Source: Methylobacterium sp. (GTDB lineage Bacteria > Pseudomonadota > Alphaproteobacteria > Rhizobiales > Beijerinckiaceae). Taken from it: 32,893 bases of DNA. The position numbers and the translations under genes are program-made. The stretch spans positions 1-32,893 of the forward strand of contig NZ_JAIETD010000036.1 in NCBI RefSeq assembly GCF_019745455.1. Reading direction: 5' to 3'. How positions within the stretch are numbered: position 1 is the stretch's first letter; each line of letters begins with the position of its first letter. The notes beneath the pieces are model-generated. The model ran no database searches, was not told the origin of the DNA, and worked only from the letters and a program-made list of their open reading frames with translations. Shown here in pieces: positions 19,535-28,804 of this stretch.

Positions 19535-19887
19535 CTTCGAAGTACGGGGATGGGTCAAGTTCAAGTTTTCGATGACTTAATAGAATGAATAATTTCGCCA
19601 GTTTCTCCAAATAATACGGAATATAGCCATTGCTTGAATGAATTTTGTTGAAATGCATCCAGACTGGATGCTCGATTTCCATGCGCTTAGCGCAAACCAA
19701 TCAAGTCGCGGGCGGGTTGCCGGTCGTTGTGGCCGGAACCCGCTGATCGGAAACCCACACCGTTCCGGAAGATCGTCGATTGTGCTCAGACAGAGAGCTC
19801 AATCCATCGTGATTACGCTGCCGCCGGGCGCCATTATTGCGCGCCGGCGTCTTGCGGGCTTCTCACGAGACCACATGGGGGCTGAGG
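19535..19887. other. AT-rich non-coding stretch downstream of the L,D-transpeptidase
   Basis: The bases from about 19495 to 19690 are markedly AT-rich against the surrounding DNA, with runs such as AATAATTTCG and AAATAATACGGAATATAG. No convincing gene is seen on either strand. One hairpin (19712-19743) is listed separately. The stretch may contain a promoter for the small ORF to its left or be a remnant of foreign DNA. Confidence 0.5.
19712..19743 (-). terminator. Possible hairpin terminator downstream of the L,D-transpeptidase gene
   Basis: GCGGGTT (19712-19718) pairs with AACCCGC (19737-19743). An inner CCGG/CCGG pairing follows after a one-base bulge, leaving a nine-base loop. It lies about 145 bases beyond the transpeptidase stop and has no T tract, so the call is tentative. 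Confidence 0.3.
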
Positions 19888-21207
19888 TCAGTTCTCCTCG
19901 TCGCCCGGCTCGAAGGCTTGCTGCGACATTGTATCGGCGCTCGCGACCGGCGTCGGTGCCGAGAGGGTCGAGGGTACGTTGACGCCGTCGCGCTTGTAGA
20001 TGTCGTCCCGGAACTGCACGAGGCCGTCCGGGGTCGACCAGGCGGTGATGTAGGTCCAGTAGACCGGCACCGGCTGCGTCATCCGCGCGTCGATGCGCTT
20101 GCCGCTCTCGATTGCCTGCTCGACCTGCTCACGTCCCCAGCCGGGTGTGTCCTTGAGGAGCCAGGTGATGTACTCGCGCACGTTCTGGACGCGGACGCAG
20201 CCCGACGAGATGAAGCGGAAATCGTCTCCGTAAACACCCTTCGAGTTCGTGTCGTGCATGAACACCCCGTGCGGGTTCGGGATGTTGATGCGCACGATGC
20301 CCATCGAGTTGAAGTCGGCGCCCGAATCCTGTCGGTAGCGGTAGCGGGTGCCCTCGTCGGAGTTCCAGTTCACCGAGGCCGGGGAGATCTCGGTCTCACC
20401 GGTGAAGATGCGAATCTTGTTGTCGGTGAGGTAGTTCGGATCCTTCTGCATCTTCGGGATCAGGTCCTTCTTCACGATGGAAGCCGGGACCGTCCAGGTC
20501 GGATTGAAATTGATCTCCACCGCCTTGGCATTCATGATCGGCGACTGGCGATCGATCTTGCCGACGCCAGCGGCGTGGAGCGTCACGACCTGACCGTTCT
20601 CCACCGTCTGGACCAGGGCGGCGGGAATGTTGGTGATGACGAAGCGATTGCCGAGGTTGCCCGAATAGGAGCGAAGGCGGACCACGTTCACCTCAAGCTG
20701 CTTGAGGCGGATGTCAGCCGGCACGTTCATGGCCTGCTGGGTCGTCATGCTCATCGCGCCGGTCTGGCTGAGACCGTGACGGGCCTGGAACCGTTTCACA
20801 CCGGCCGCGACGTAGGAATCGTACACGGCCGCAGTGCCCGCAGTGCCGGACGCCTGATCGAGGTCTCCCGACGCCACGAGACGCTGGCGCACGGCAGCAA
20901 CGGCTGGGCCGCGCGATCCAATGCGCAGGCGGTCGGCGCCGGTGACGGGGCGCCAGCCGCCGCGGGTGACGATGTCGCGGTACCGCTCGACCATCTGCTC
21001 GGTGGCGGCGATGGTCTGCGGCGACAGGATCGGGGTCAGCGAGCGCTGCACCTGGAGGCCGGCGGGGGCAGCATAATCCTGTGCCCATTCGGCCTGGGCG
21101 AAGCCTGCCGGCTCTCGCGCTGAGACCGCGTGACCGAGGGCGACGGAGCCGAGGAGAGCAAGGCCAAGAGAGGCCAGGGAGCGGGTGCGAAGGGCCTGTG
21201 TCAGCAT
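19888..21207 (-). CDS. Murein L,D-transpeptidase, YcbB-like
   Basis: The enzyme forms 3-3 crosslinks in peptidoglycan in the periplasm. The 439-residue product has an N-terminal signal peptide (hydrophobic residues 11-27, cleavage near residue 30). A peptidoglycan-binding helical segment follows at about 90-165 (RIGSRGPAVAAVRQRLV...VKRFQARHGL). The YkuD catalytic domain follows at about 185-370. His318 in FMHDTNSKGVYG and nucleophile Cys337 in FISSGCVRVQN form the active site; SSGC in place of SHGC is normal for YcbB proteins. The C-terminal tail is Ser/Thr/Pro-rich. Rhizobiales rely heavily on L,D-crosslinks, so the gene fits the lineage. It is transcribed alone, divergent from the copper module. 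Confidence 0.95.
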   Translation of the reverse strand: MLTQALRTRSLASLGLALLGSVALGHAVSAREPAGFAQAEWAQDYAAPAGLQVQRSLTPILSPQTIAATEQMVERYRDIVTRGGWRPVTGADRLRIGSRGPAVAAVRQRLVASGDLDQASGTAGTAAVYDSYVAAGVKRFQARHGLSQTGAMSMTTQQAMNVPADIRLKQLEVNVVRLRSYSGNLGNRFVITNIPAALVQTVENGQVVTLHAAGVGKIDRQSPIMNAKAVEINFNPTWTVPASIVKKDLIPKMQKDPNYLTDNKIRIFTGETEISPASVNWNSDEGTRYRYRQDSGADFNSMGIVRINIPNPHGVFMHDTNSKGVYGDDFRFISSGCVRVQNVREYITWLLKDTPGWGREQVEQAIESGKRIDARMTQPVPVYWTYITAWSTPDGLVQFRDDIYKRDGVNVPSTLSAPTPVASADTMSQQAFEPGDEEN

Positions 21208-21474
21208 CGGCGGAGCCTGAAATCCATTCTGTAGCGCCAGGATCGCTCTGCCCGACCAGCGTGGGGACGCGGGACGGTCCGGCGATACTCGTGCAGCGAA
21301 CCTGTCTTGGTACGGTTAAGAAGCCATGGCGAACGGGCCACAATGTGGCGCCGCTCGATCCTCCGCGTGCCCCCGCGCACCTGCGGCGCATTCGCAACAG
21401 GCCGGGTTGGCTCGACGAGCCTCTGGCGACGCAAGCGGCCTTGGCGTAAGGCGAAGGCCTGGTCGAGGGAAGGC

Positions 21475-21855
21475 ATGGTCGAGGTCGGCACGAAGCGGGG
21501 ACGATGGAGGCCGATCGCTGCGGTGATCGTCCTCTATGCATTCGTCCTGCAAGCGATCCTCGGCGGCCTCGTGCCGCTCCGGATGCTCGATCATGCCGGC
21601 TACCTCTGCTCCGAGGCCGTTGAGCCCGGCCGGAACGGAGACGGCCCGATCAAGGTGCCGGCCCATCACGACACGGCCTGCTGCACCGCCGCCCATGCTG
21701 CACCCGATACCGGCACGCCGCTCGCCGCCGCTTCGTTCGCCATCGTCTGGCCGGCCCGTGAGGCCGGCGCTGCGATCCGCCCTGTCGAGCCGGGAGTGTC
21801 CGCGCGCGCGCCGCCCGGCTCCCGCTTCCTTGCCCGAGGTCCCCCGACCGCCTGA
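21475..21855 (+). CDS. DUF2946-like membrane-anchored His/Cys protein
   Basis: The 126-residue product starts at the ATG at 21475, which has GAGGGAAGG directly upstream. An uncleaved signal or anchor helix (IAAVIVLYAFVLQAILGGLV, residues 13-32) is followed by a potential metal-binding cluster, HHDTACCTAAH (64-74). The C-terminus ends in ARGPP, a hallmark of the DUF2946 family, which is often found in copper-related gene sets. An open frame extends 56 codons upstream but is Arg-rich and unlike a protein. It lies 45 bp before the YcnI-PCuAC gene and probably starts that operon. Its function is unknown; periplasmic copper handling is inferred from the residues and neighbours. Confidence 0.8.
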   Translation: MVEVGTKRGRWRPIAAVIVLYAFVLQAILGGLVPLRMLDHAGYLCSEAVEPGRNGDGPIKVPAHHDTACCTAAHAAPDTGTPLAAASFAIVWPAREAGAAIRPVEPGVSARAPPGSRFLARGPPTA

Positions 21856-21900
21856 ACCGATCGTTCGCCATCGATCTGTCAGACGTCAGGAGATTTCATC

Positions 21901-22887
21901 ATGCATCGGATGCCTCGGGCAGAGCTCTACGCCGCCCTCGCCCTCACCCTGTCCACCAGCGCAGCCTTCGCCCACGTCACGCTCGAGCGCCGCGAGGCCA
22001 GTCCCAACGCCAGCTACCGCGCCGTCGTGCAGGTGAATCACGGCTGTTCGGGCCAGCCGACCACTCGGGTCAGCGTCACGATCCCCGAGGGCGTGATCGG
22101 CGCCAAGCCGATGCCGAAGCCGGGCTGGCAGGTGGCGACGGAAAAAGGGCCCTACGCCCGCTCCTATCCCCATTTCCACGGCGACATCCGCGAGGGCGTG
22201 AAGACCATCACCTGGAGCGGCGGCAGCCTGCCCGACGACCATGTCGACGAGTTCACCTTCATCGCCCGAATCTCGGACGCCTTCTCGCCGGGCTCCACGA
22301 TCTACTTCCCCGTCGAGCAGGATTGCGCGAGCGGCAGCTACGCCTGGACCGAGGTGCCCGCTGCCGGGCAGACGGCTCAAGCGCTCAAATCACCCGCTCC
22401 GGGCGTGACGATCGTGGCGGCGCGGTCGACGCCGAAGGTCACCGGCAGTTCTGCGGCCACGATCAAGGCCGGCGATTTGTCGATCGAGACGCCGTGGATG
22501 CGCGCCACCCCGAGCGGCGCCAAGGTTGCCGGCGGCTACGTGCGCATCACCAATACCGGCAAGGAGCCCGACAGGCTGACCGGCGCGGCCATCCCGATGG
22601 CAGGGTCCGGTTCGATCCACTCCATGTCGGTGGAGGGCGGCGTCATGAAGATGGCGGTGGTGGAGGGCGGCCTCACCATCAAGCCGGGCGAAACCGTCGA
22701 ACTCAAGCCAGGCGGCTATCACCTGATGTTCGAGGACCTGAAGGGGGCGCCCAAGGCGGGCGAGCCGATTGCCGGCACCCTCACCTTCGAGCGGGCCGGC
22801 ACGGTGGCGGTGACCTTCGCGGTCGCCCCTATCGGCGCCAAGGGACCGGGCGGCTCTACAGGCTCCAGCGGTCATCAGCACCACTGA
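21901..22887 (+). CDS. YcnI (DUF1775)-PCuAC fusion, periplasmic copper chaperone
   Basis: The 328-residue protein combines two copper-binding families. A signal peptide ends at AFA (residue 24), so the mature protein would begin with His25 in HVTLERREA. The YcnI/DUF1775 domain spans about 25-155; in Bacillus YcnI this N-terminal His coordinates Cu(II). After a linker, the PCuAC (DUF461) domain spans about 190-312 with the Cu(I) ligands His240, Met242, Met249/Met251, His274 and Met276 (SIHSMSVEGGVMKM and GGYHLMFEDL). A His-rich tail (GHQHH) ends the protein. PCuAC proteins deliver copper to cytochrome oxidase. The gene lies between a DUF2946 gene and a TonB receptor gene. Copper transfer between the two domains is inference. 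Confidence 0.93.
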   Translation: MHRMPRAELYAALALTLSTSAAFAHVTLERREASPNASYRAVVQVNHGCSGQPTTRVSVTIPEGVIGAKPMPKPGWQVATEKGPYARSYPHFHGDIREGVKTITWSGGSLPDDHVDEFTFIARISDAFSPGSTIYFPVEQDCASGSYAWTEVPAAGQTAQALKSPAPGVTIVAARSTPKVTGSSAATIKAGDLSIETPWMRATPSGAKVAGGYVRITNTGKEPDRLTGAAIPMAGSGSIHSMSVEGGVMKMAVVEGGLTIKPGETVELKPGGYHLMFEDLKGAPKAGEPIAGTLTFERAGTVAVTFAVAPIGAKGPGGSTGSSGHQHH

Positions 22888-22913
22888 CCGTTCGTCCGCA
22901 CTGTCCGGCGTGA

Positions 22914-22942
22914 GCGCCCTCCGCGTCTGAGCGGGAAGGCGC
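22914..22942 (+). terminator. Imperfect hairpin after the YcnI-PCuAC gene
   Basis: GCGCC pairs with GGCGC and an inner CCGC pairs with GCGG around a GTCTGA loop, with one mismatch and one bulge. The hairpin starts 26 bases after the stop codon. There is no T run; it may only reduce read-through into the receptor gene. Confidence 0.3.
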
Positions 22943-23006
22943 ATTCATGCCCTGCGCGGAGCCCCCTCGCCTTTTCTCGCCTCCTTCTGAGGATCCCCGC
23001 CTCCCG

Positions 23007-23029
23007 CCGCCTTCCGTCACGGAAGGCGG
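23007..23029 (+). promoter_or_regulatory. Perfect 10-bp hairpin in the leader of the TonB receptor gene
   Basis: CCGCCTTCCG (23007-23016) and CGGAAGGCGG (23020-23029) flank a TCA loop and end 32 bases before the receptor ATG, leaving its GGAG ribosome site free. It could be an attenuator or terminator, an operator dyad, or an RNA stability element. No known riboswitch core is visible around it. Confidence 0.45.
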
Positions 23030-23061
23030 AGCGGGACAGCGCGCGGTCCGGAGCCCGAACC

Positions 23062-25167
23062 ATGTTCATTCCTCAGCTTCCGTGGGGCGTTCTCGCCGTT
23101 GCCCTGATCACGTCGCCCGCCATCGCGCAGGGGCAGGAAGCCGCGAGCGCCGATTTGTCCGAGCTCAGCGTGCAGGGGGCGAGCGCCGGTTCGCTCACCG
23201 TGCCGAGCGTCGAACAGCAGCGTGCGGCCGTGAATGCCACCGTCGGCTCTGTCGGCTTCGTCGATGCGAAGACGTTCCAGAACGCCTATGCCAACACCCT
23301 GCGCGACGTCCTCAAGGACCAGCCCGGCGTGTTCGTGCAGCAGCGTTACGGCCAGGAACTGCGCCTCTCGGTGCGCGGCTCCGGAATCTCGCGCGGCTTT
23401 CACCTGCGCGGTCTCGAACTCCTGCAGGACGGCATCCCGGTCAACCTCGCCGACGGCAGCGGAGACTTCTACCAGATCGATCCCCTCGCCCTGCGCTCGG
23501 TCGAGGTCTACAAGGGCGGCAATGCGCTGACCTTCGGGGCGACGACGCTGGGCGGCGCCATCAACTTCGTCACGCCCACGGCCTACACCGCCTTTGCGCC
23601 CAACATCCTCCGGATCGAGGCGGGCAGCTTCGGCACGATCCGCGAGAATTTTCAGGTCTCCCGCATCTCCGGCCCGGCCGATCTTCTCATCAACGGCACC
23701 CTCACCAATTCGGACGGCTACCGGGCCCACGAGACGCAGCGGACGCAGAACTTCAACGCCAATCTCGGCTACCAGCTCGCGCCCGGCATCGAGACGCGGT
23801 TCTATCTCGGGATCTATCTCACCGACCAGAAACTGCCCGGCACGCTGACGCTCTTCAACGCGCTCAACAACCCGACTCTGGCGAACCCGAGCGCCATCAC
23901 GGGCAATCAATCCCGCAAGGCCGGGACCGAGCGGATCGCCAACCGGACCTCCTTCGTCCTCGATGTCGGCAAGCTCGATATCGACACATGGGCGATCCAC
24001 AAGTCGCTCTATCACCCGATCTTCCAGGTCATCGACCAGGATGGCTGGACCTACGGCATCGCACCGCGCTGGGCCGGCACCTTCGACGTCGCGGGATTTC
24101 GCAACGACACCATCCTGGGCCTGCGCGCCTATGCCGGGCAGAACTCGGCGCTGCAGTTCAACAACTTCGCCGGCCAGCGCAACGGCCAGACGCTCAGCGC
24201 CATGCAGAGTGCCTCGAACCTCGAGGCCTATGGCGAGAACCGCTTCTGGTTCCTCCCCGATGTGGCGCTGATGACCGGGGCGAAGCTGTTCTCGTCGAAC
24301 CGGACCTACAGCAACAAGGGCGGCTTTACCGGCGCGAGCCGCCTCCCATCCTTCGCCAACGAGACCTATGAGGGCGTGAACCCGAAGGTCGGCCTTCTCT
24401 GGCAGCCCCTGCCCGACATCCAGGTCTTCGGCGACATCACCCGCTCCCGCGACGTGCCCGATTTCTCCGATCTCACGCAGACCAACACGCTCGGCACCAC
24501 CTTCGTGCCGCTTCAGGCCCAGCGCGCCTGGACCTACGAGGCCGGCACGCGCGGCCGCATCGACCGCCTCGCCTGGGACGTGACCCTCTACCGTTCGCAG
24601 ATCCGGGACGAGCTGATCAACTTCTCGGTCAATCCCGGTCTCAGCATCCCAGCCGCGACCTTCAACGCGCCTCGCACCGTGCATCAGGGCGTCGAGGCTG
24701 CGCTGTCCCTCGACGTGGCGCGCGACCTCACCGGCATCCGCGATACGCTGACCGCCTCGCAGATCTGGACCCACAACGACTTCCGTTTCGTCGCCGACCC
24801 TGTCTTCCGCAACAACCAGATCGCCGGCATCCCGAAGGACGTGCTGCGCACGGTGGTGACCTACACGCATCCGGGCGGCTTCTACCTGTCGCCCTCTGTC
24901 GATTGGGTTCCGCGGGGCGCCTTCGCCGACCATGCCAACACCCTGCAGGTGCCGGGCTATGCGCTGTTCAACATCCAGACCGGCATCGACTTCAAGAACG
25001 GCGTCTCGCTCTTTCTCGATGCCCGCAACCTGACCGACGAGCGGACCATTTCCGACATTTCGGTGGTCACCAATGCCTCGGCGACGGTCGGCGGAGCCGC
25101 CGCCCTCGCGGCCTTCTACCCCGGCGCCGGGCGCAGTTTCTTCGGCGGGATAAGGGCGTCGTTCTGA
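23062..25167 (+). CDS. TonB-dependent outer membrane receptor (probable copper or metallophore uptake)
   Basis: The 701-residue product has a signal peptide (cleavage near AIA, residue 22) and a TonB-box-like LSELSVQG soon after. A plug domain follows at about 65-175 (LRDVLKDQPGVFVQQRYGQ, SVRGSGISRGFHLRG, VEVYKGGNALTFGATTLGGA). A long 22-strand barrel ends in the expected aromatic terminal residue (RASF). The ATG at 23062 has GGAG eight bases upstream. It is FecA-like in general form. Its position directly after DUF2946 and YcnI-PCuAC genes suggests copper or a copper-chelate as substrate, but no ligand-specific motif can be identified. It ends 19 bp from the convergent flavin oxidoreductase gene. 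Confidence 0.93.
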   Translation: MFIPQLPWGVLAVALITSPAIAQGQEAASADLSELSVQGASAGSLTVPSVEQQRAAVNATVGSVGFVDAKTFQNAYANTLRDVLKDQPGVFVQQRYGQELRLSVRGSGISRGFHLRGLELLQDGIPVNLADGSGDFYQIDPLALRSVEVYKGGNALTFGATTLGGAINFVTPTAYTAFAPNILRIEAGSFGTIRENFQVSRISGPADLLINGTLTNSDGYRAHETQRTQNFNANLGYQLAPGIETRFYLGIYLTDQKLPGTLTLFNALNNPTLANPSAITGNQSRKAGTERIANRTSFVLDVGKLDIDTWAIHKSLYHPIFQVIDQDGWTYGIAPRWAGTFDVAGFRNDTILGLRAYAGQNSALQFNNFAGQRNGQTLSAMQSASNLEAYGENRFWFLPDVALMTGAKLFSSNRTYSNKGGFTGASRLPSFANETYEGVNPKVGLLWQPLPDIQVFGDITRSRDVPDFSDLTQTNTLGTTFVPLQAQRAWTYEAGTRGRIDRLAWDVTLYRSQIRDELINFSVNPGLSIPAATFNAPRTVHQGVEAALSLDVARDLTGIRDTLTASQIWTHNDFRFVADPVFRNNQIAGIPKDVLRTVVTYTHPGGFYLSPSVDWVPRGAFADHANTLQVPGYALFNIQTGIDFKNGVSLFLDARNLTDERTISDISVVTNASATVGGAAALAAFYPGAGRSFFGGIRASF

Positions 25168-25186
25168 ACCGCCGGTGGTGGAGCGC

Positions 25187-26224
25187 TCAAGCCGTCGCGC
25201 CTCTCACGAGGGGCGCCACACCGCTTCCGAGAAGCGCGATCGATCGCAGCATGGCGGTGTGTTGTCCCGAGGCGACGCTCATCTGGAAGTTTACGCGCGA
25301 GAGCCCACCCAGGGCCTCGCTCGCTGCGAGAACCTTGTCGGCGACCGTCTCGGGGTCGCCGATCAGGAAGGCCCCGCCCGGCCCGCACAGGGCATCGAAA
25401 TGTTCGCGTGAGACGTCGAACCGTCCCCGCTCCTTGGCGAGCTTGGTGAACATGTAGACCCAGCCGAGATAGAAGGCGTCCCTGGCCTCCCCTGCCGTCT
25501 CTCCGAGGAAACCCATGGCGTGGACGCCCACCCGCAGCCGCTCGGGTGGATGGCCGGCGCGGCGGCCCGCCTCCCGGTAGAGATCCACCAGCGATCGGAA
25601 CCGCGCGAACGACCCGCCGATGATCGCGACCATGAGAGGCAGGCCGAGCGTTCCCGCCCGCACGAACGAGGCAGGAGTGCCGCCTACGCCGACCCAGATC
25701 GGGATCTCCGCCTGGTGCGGGCGCGGAAACACGCCCTGATCGGTCAGGCTCGGCCGAAACCGGCCCGACCAGGTGACGTGCGTCCGAGCCCTGAGCTCCA
25801 GCAGAAGCCCGAGTTTCTCGGCGTAGAGCTCGTCGTAATGGTCGAGGTTCAGGCCGAACAGGGGATAGGCATCGACGAAGGAGCCGCGGCCCGCGACGAT
25901 CTCGGCGCGTCCCTGGGAGATCAGGTCGAGGGTGGCGAAGTCCTGGAATACCCGCACCGGATCGGCCGCGCTCAGCACCGTGACGGCACTGTGCAGGCGG
26001 ATGGCCCGCGTGCGCGCCGCGGCTGCGGCGAGGATGATGGCTGGAGCGGAGTCGATGAAGTCGGCGCGGTGATGCTCGCCGATGCCGAAGGCGTCGAGGC
26101 CGACCTCGTCGGCGAGCTCGATCTCCCTGATGAGGTTGCTCATCAGCTCCGTGGGAGCCGGCATCCGACCCGTTTCGTCGGGCACCAGAGACGCGAAGCT
26201 GTCGACGCCGAGTTCCAGGGCCAT
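25187..26224 (-). CDS. LLM-class (luciferase-like) flavin-dependent oxidoreductase
   Basis: The 345-residue product is a luciferase-like TIM-barrel flavin oxidoreductase, resembling the LLM subgroup that acts without a reductase partner being encoded alongside. It begins MALELGVDSFASLVPDETGR, then GIGEHHRADFIDSAPAIIL, HSAVTVLSAADPVRVFQDFA, and IPIWVGVGGTPASFVRAG. The start at 26224 has GGAGAG seven bases upstream. The frame continues upstream to 26491, but without family similarity. It stands alone between the convergent TonB gene and the divergent pyrophosphatase gene. The substrate is unknown. Confidence 0.92.
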   Translation of the reverse strand: MALELGVDSFASLVPDETGRMPAPTELMSNLIREIELADEVGLDAFGIGEHHRADFIDSAPAIILAAAAARTRAIRLHSAVTVLSAADPVRVFQDFATLDLISQGRAEIVAGRGSFVDAYPLFGLNLDHYDELYAEKLGLLLELRARTHVTWSGRFRPSLTDQGVFPRPHQAEIPIWVGVGGTPASFVRAGTLGLPLMVAIIGGSFARFRSLVDLYREAGRRAGHPPERLRVGVHAMGFLGETAGEARDAFYLGWVYMFTKLAKERGRFDVSREHFDALCGPGGAFLIGDPETVADKVLAASEALGGLSRVNFQMSVASGQHTAMLRSIALLGSGVAPLVRGATA

Positions 26225-26587
26225 CGTGTCTCTCCGTTGGACATGGCTCGATCGGGGCTCCGTCAGGCTGCCACCTTGGCCGCCTTCGGTGCGCCTGGAG
26301 TTGCCGCGGCGTCGCGGCCGTGCAGACCTCAACCGGCGTCGGCGCTCGGAGCGAGTGACCCGATCGTCGTCGTTCCGCCGCGCCGGTACTGATCGCGCCC
26401 GACCCCTCGCCGCATTGCACCAACGAACCCTGTTCGCAGCCACCGTGACCGTTTGCGCTGGCGCTTGAAGTTTGGCAAGCAGGGCGGGCACTTCCGGGGA
26501 GGAAGGCGACAGAACCGAGCGTCACGTCCCATGGCTACGCCAAGCCAAGCTCGGGAAACATCATAACAACCGCCCAAGGACGACAGA
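26225..26587. other. Divergent intergenic region between flavin oxidoreductase and hppA
   Basis: This 363-bp stretch must hold the promoters of both flanking genes. No protein-like frame is supported on either strand. The hppA start is preceded by AAGGA with seven-base spacing. I did not find a convincing -35/-10 pair or a repeat. Confidence 0.5.
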
Positions 26588-28735
<2,148 letters not shown>

Positions 28736-28761
28736 GCCATCGGCACGACGCTAGGCCGGAA

Positions 28762-28785
28762 ACGGGCGTCCTTCGGGGCGCCCGT
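28762..28785. terminator. Terminator of hppA, shared with the convergent kinase gene
   Basis: ACGGGCGTCC (28762-28771) pairs with GGGCGCCCGT (28776-28785), with one G-T pair, around a stable TTCG tetraloop. It is followed on the plus strand by TCTCGTTTGG. It starts 27 bases after the hppA stop and lies 20 bases from the end of the kinase gene, so it can serve both directions. Confidence 0.75.
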
Positions 28786-28804
28786 TCTCGTTTGGCTGGG
28801 CCGT

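Noticed and set aside
19638..19982. 114-codon plus-strand ORF beginning in the AT-rich gap
   Set aside because: It lacks a ribosome site, has an Arg-rich shadow composition and runs into the end of the L,D-transpeptidase gene antisense.
23017..24933. 638-codon minus-strand open frame across the TonB receptor
   Set aside because: It is antisense to a complete, well-recognised receptor. Its translation is Arg/Gly/Asp/Val-rich without domains, as expected for a shadow frame in GC-rich DNA.
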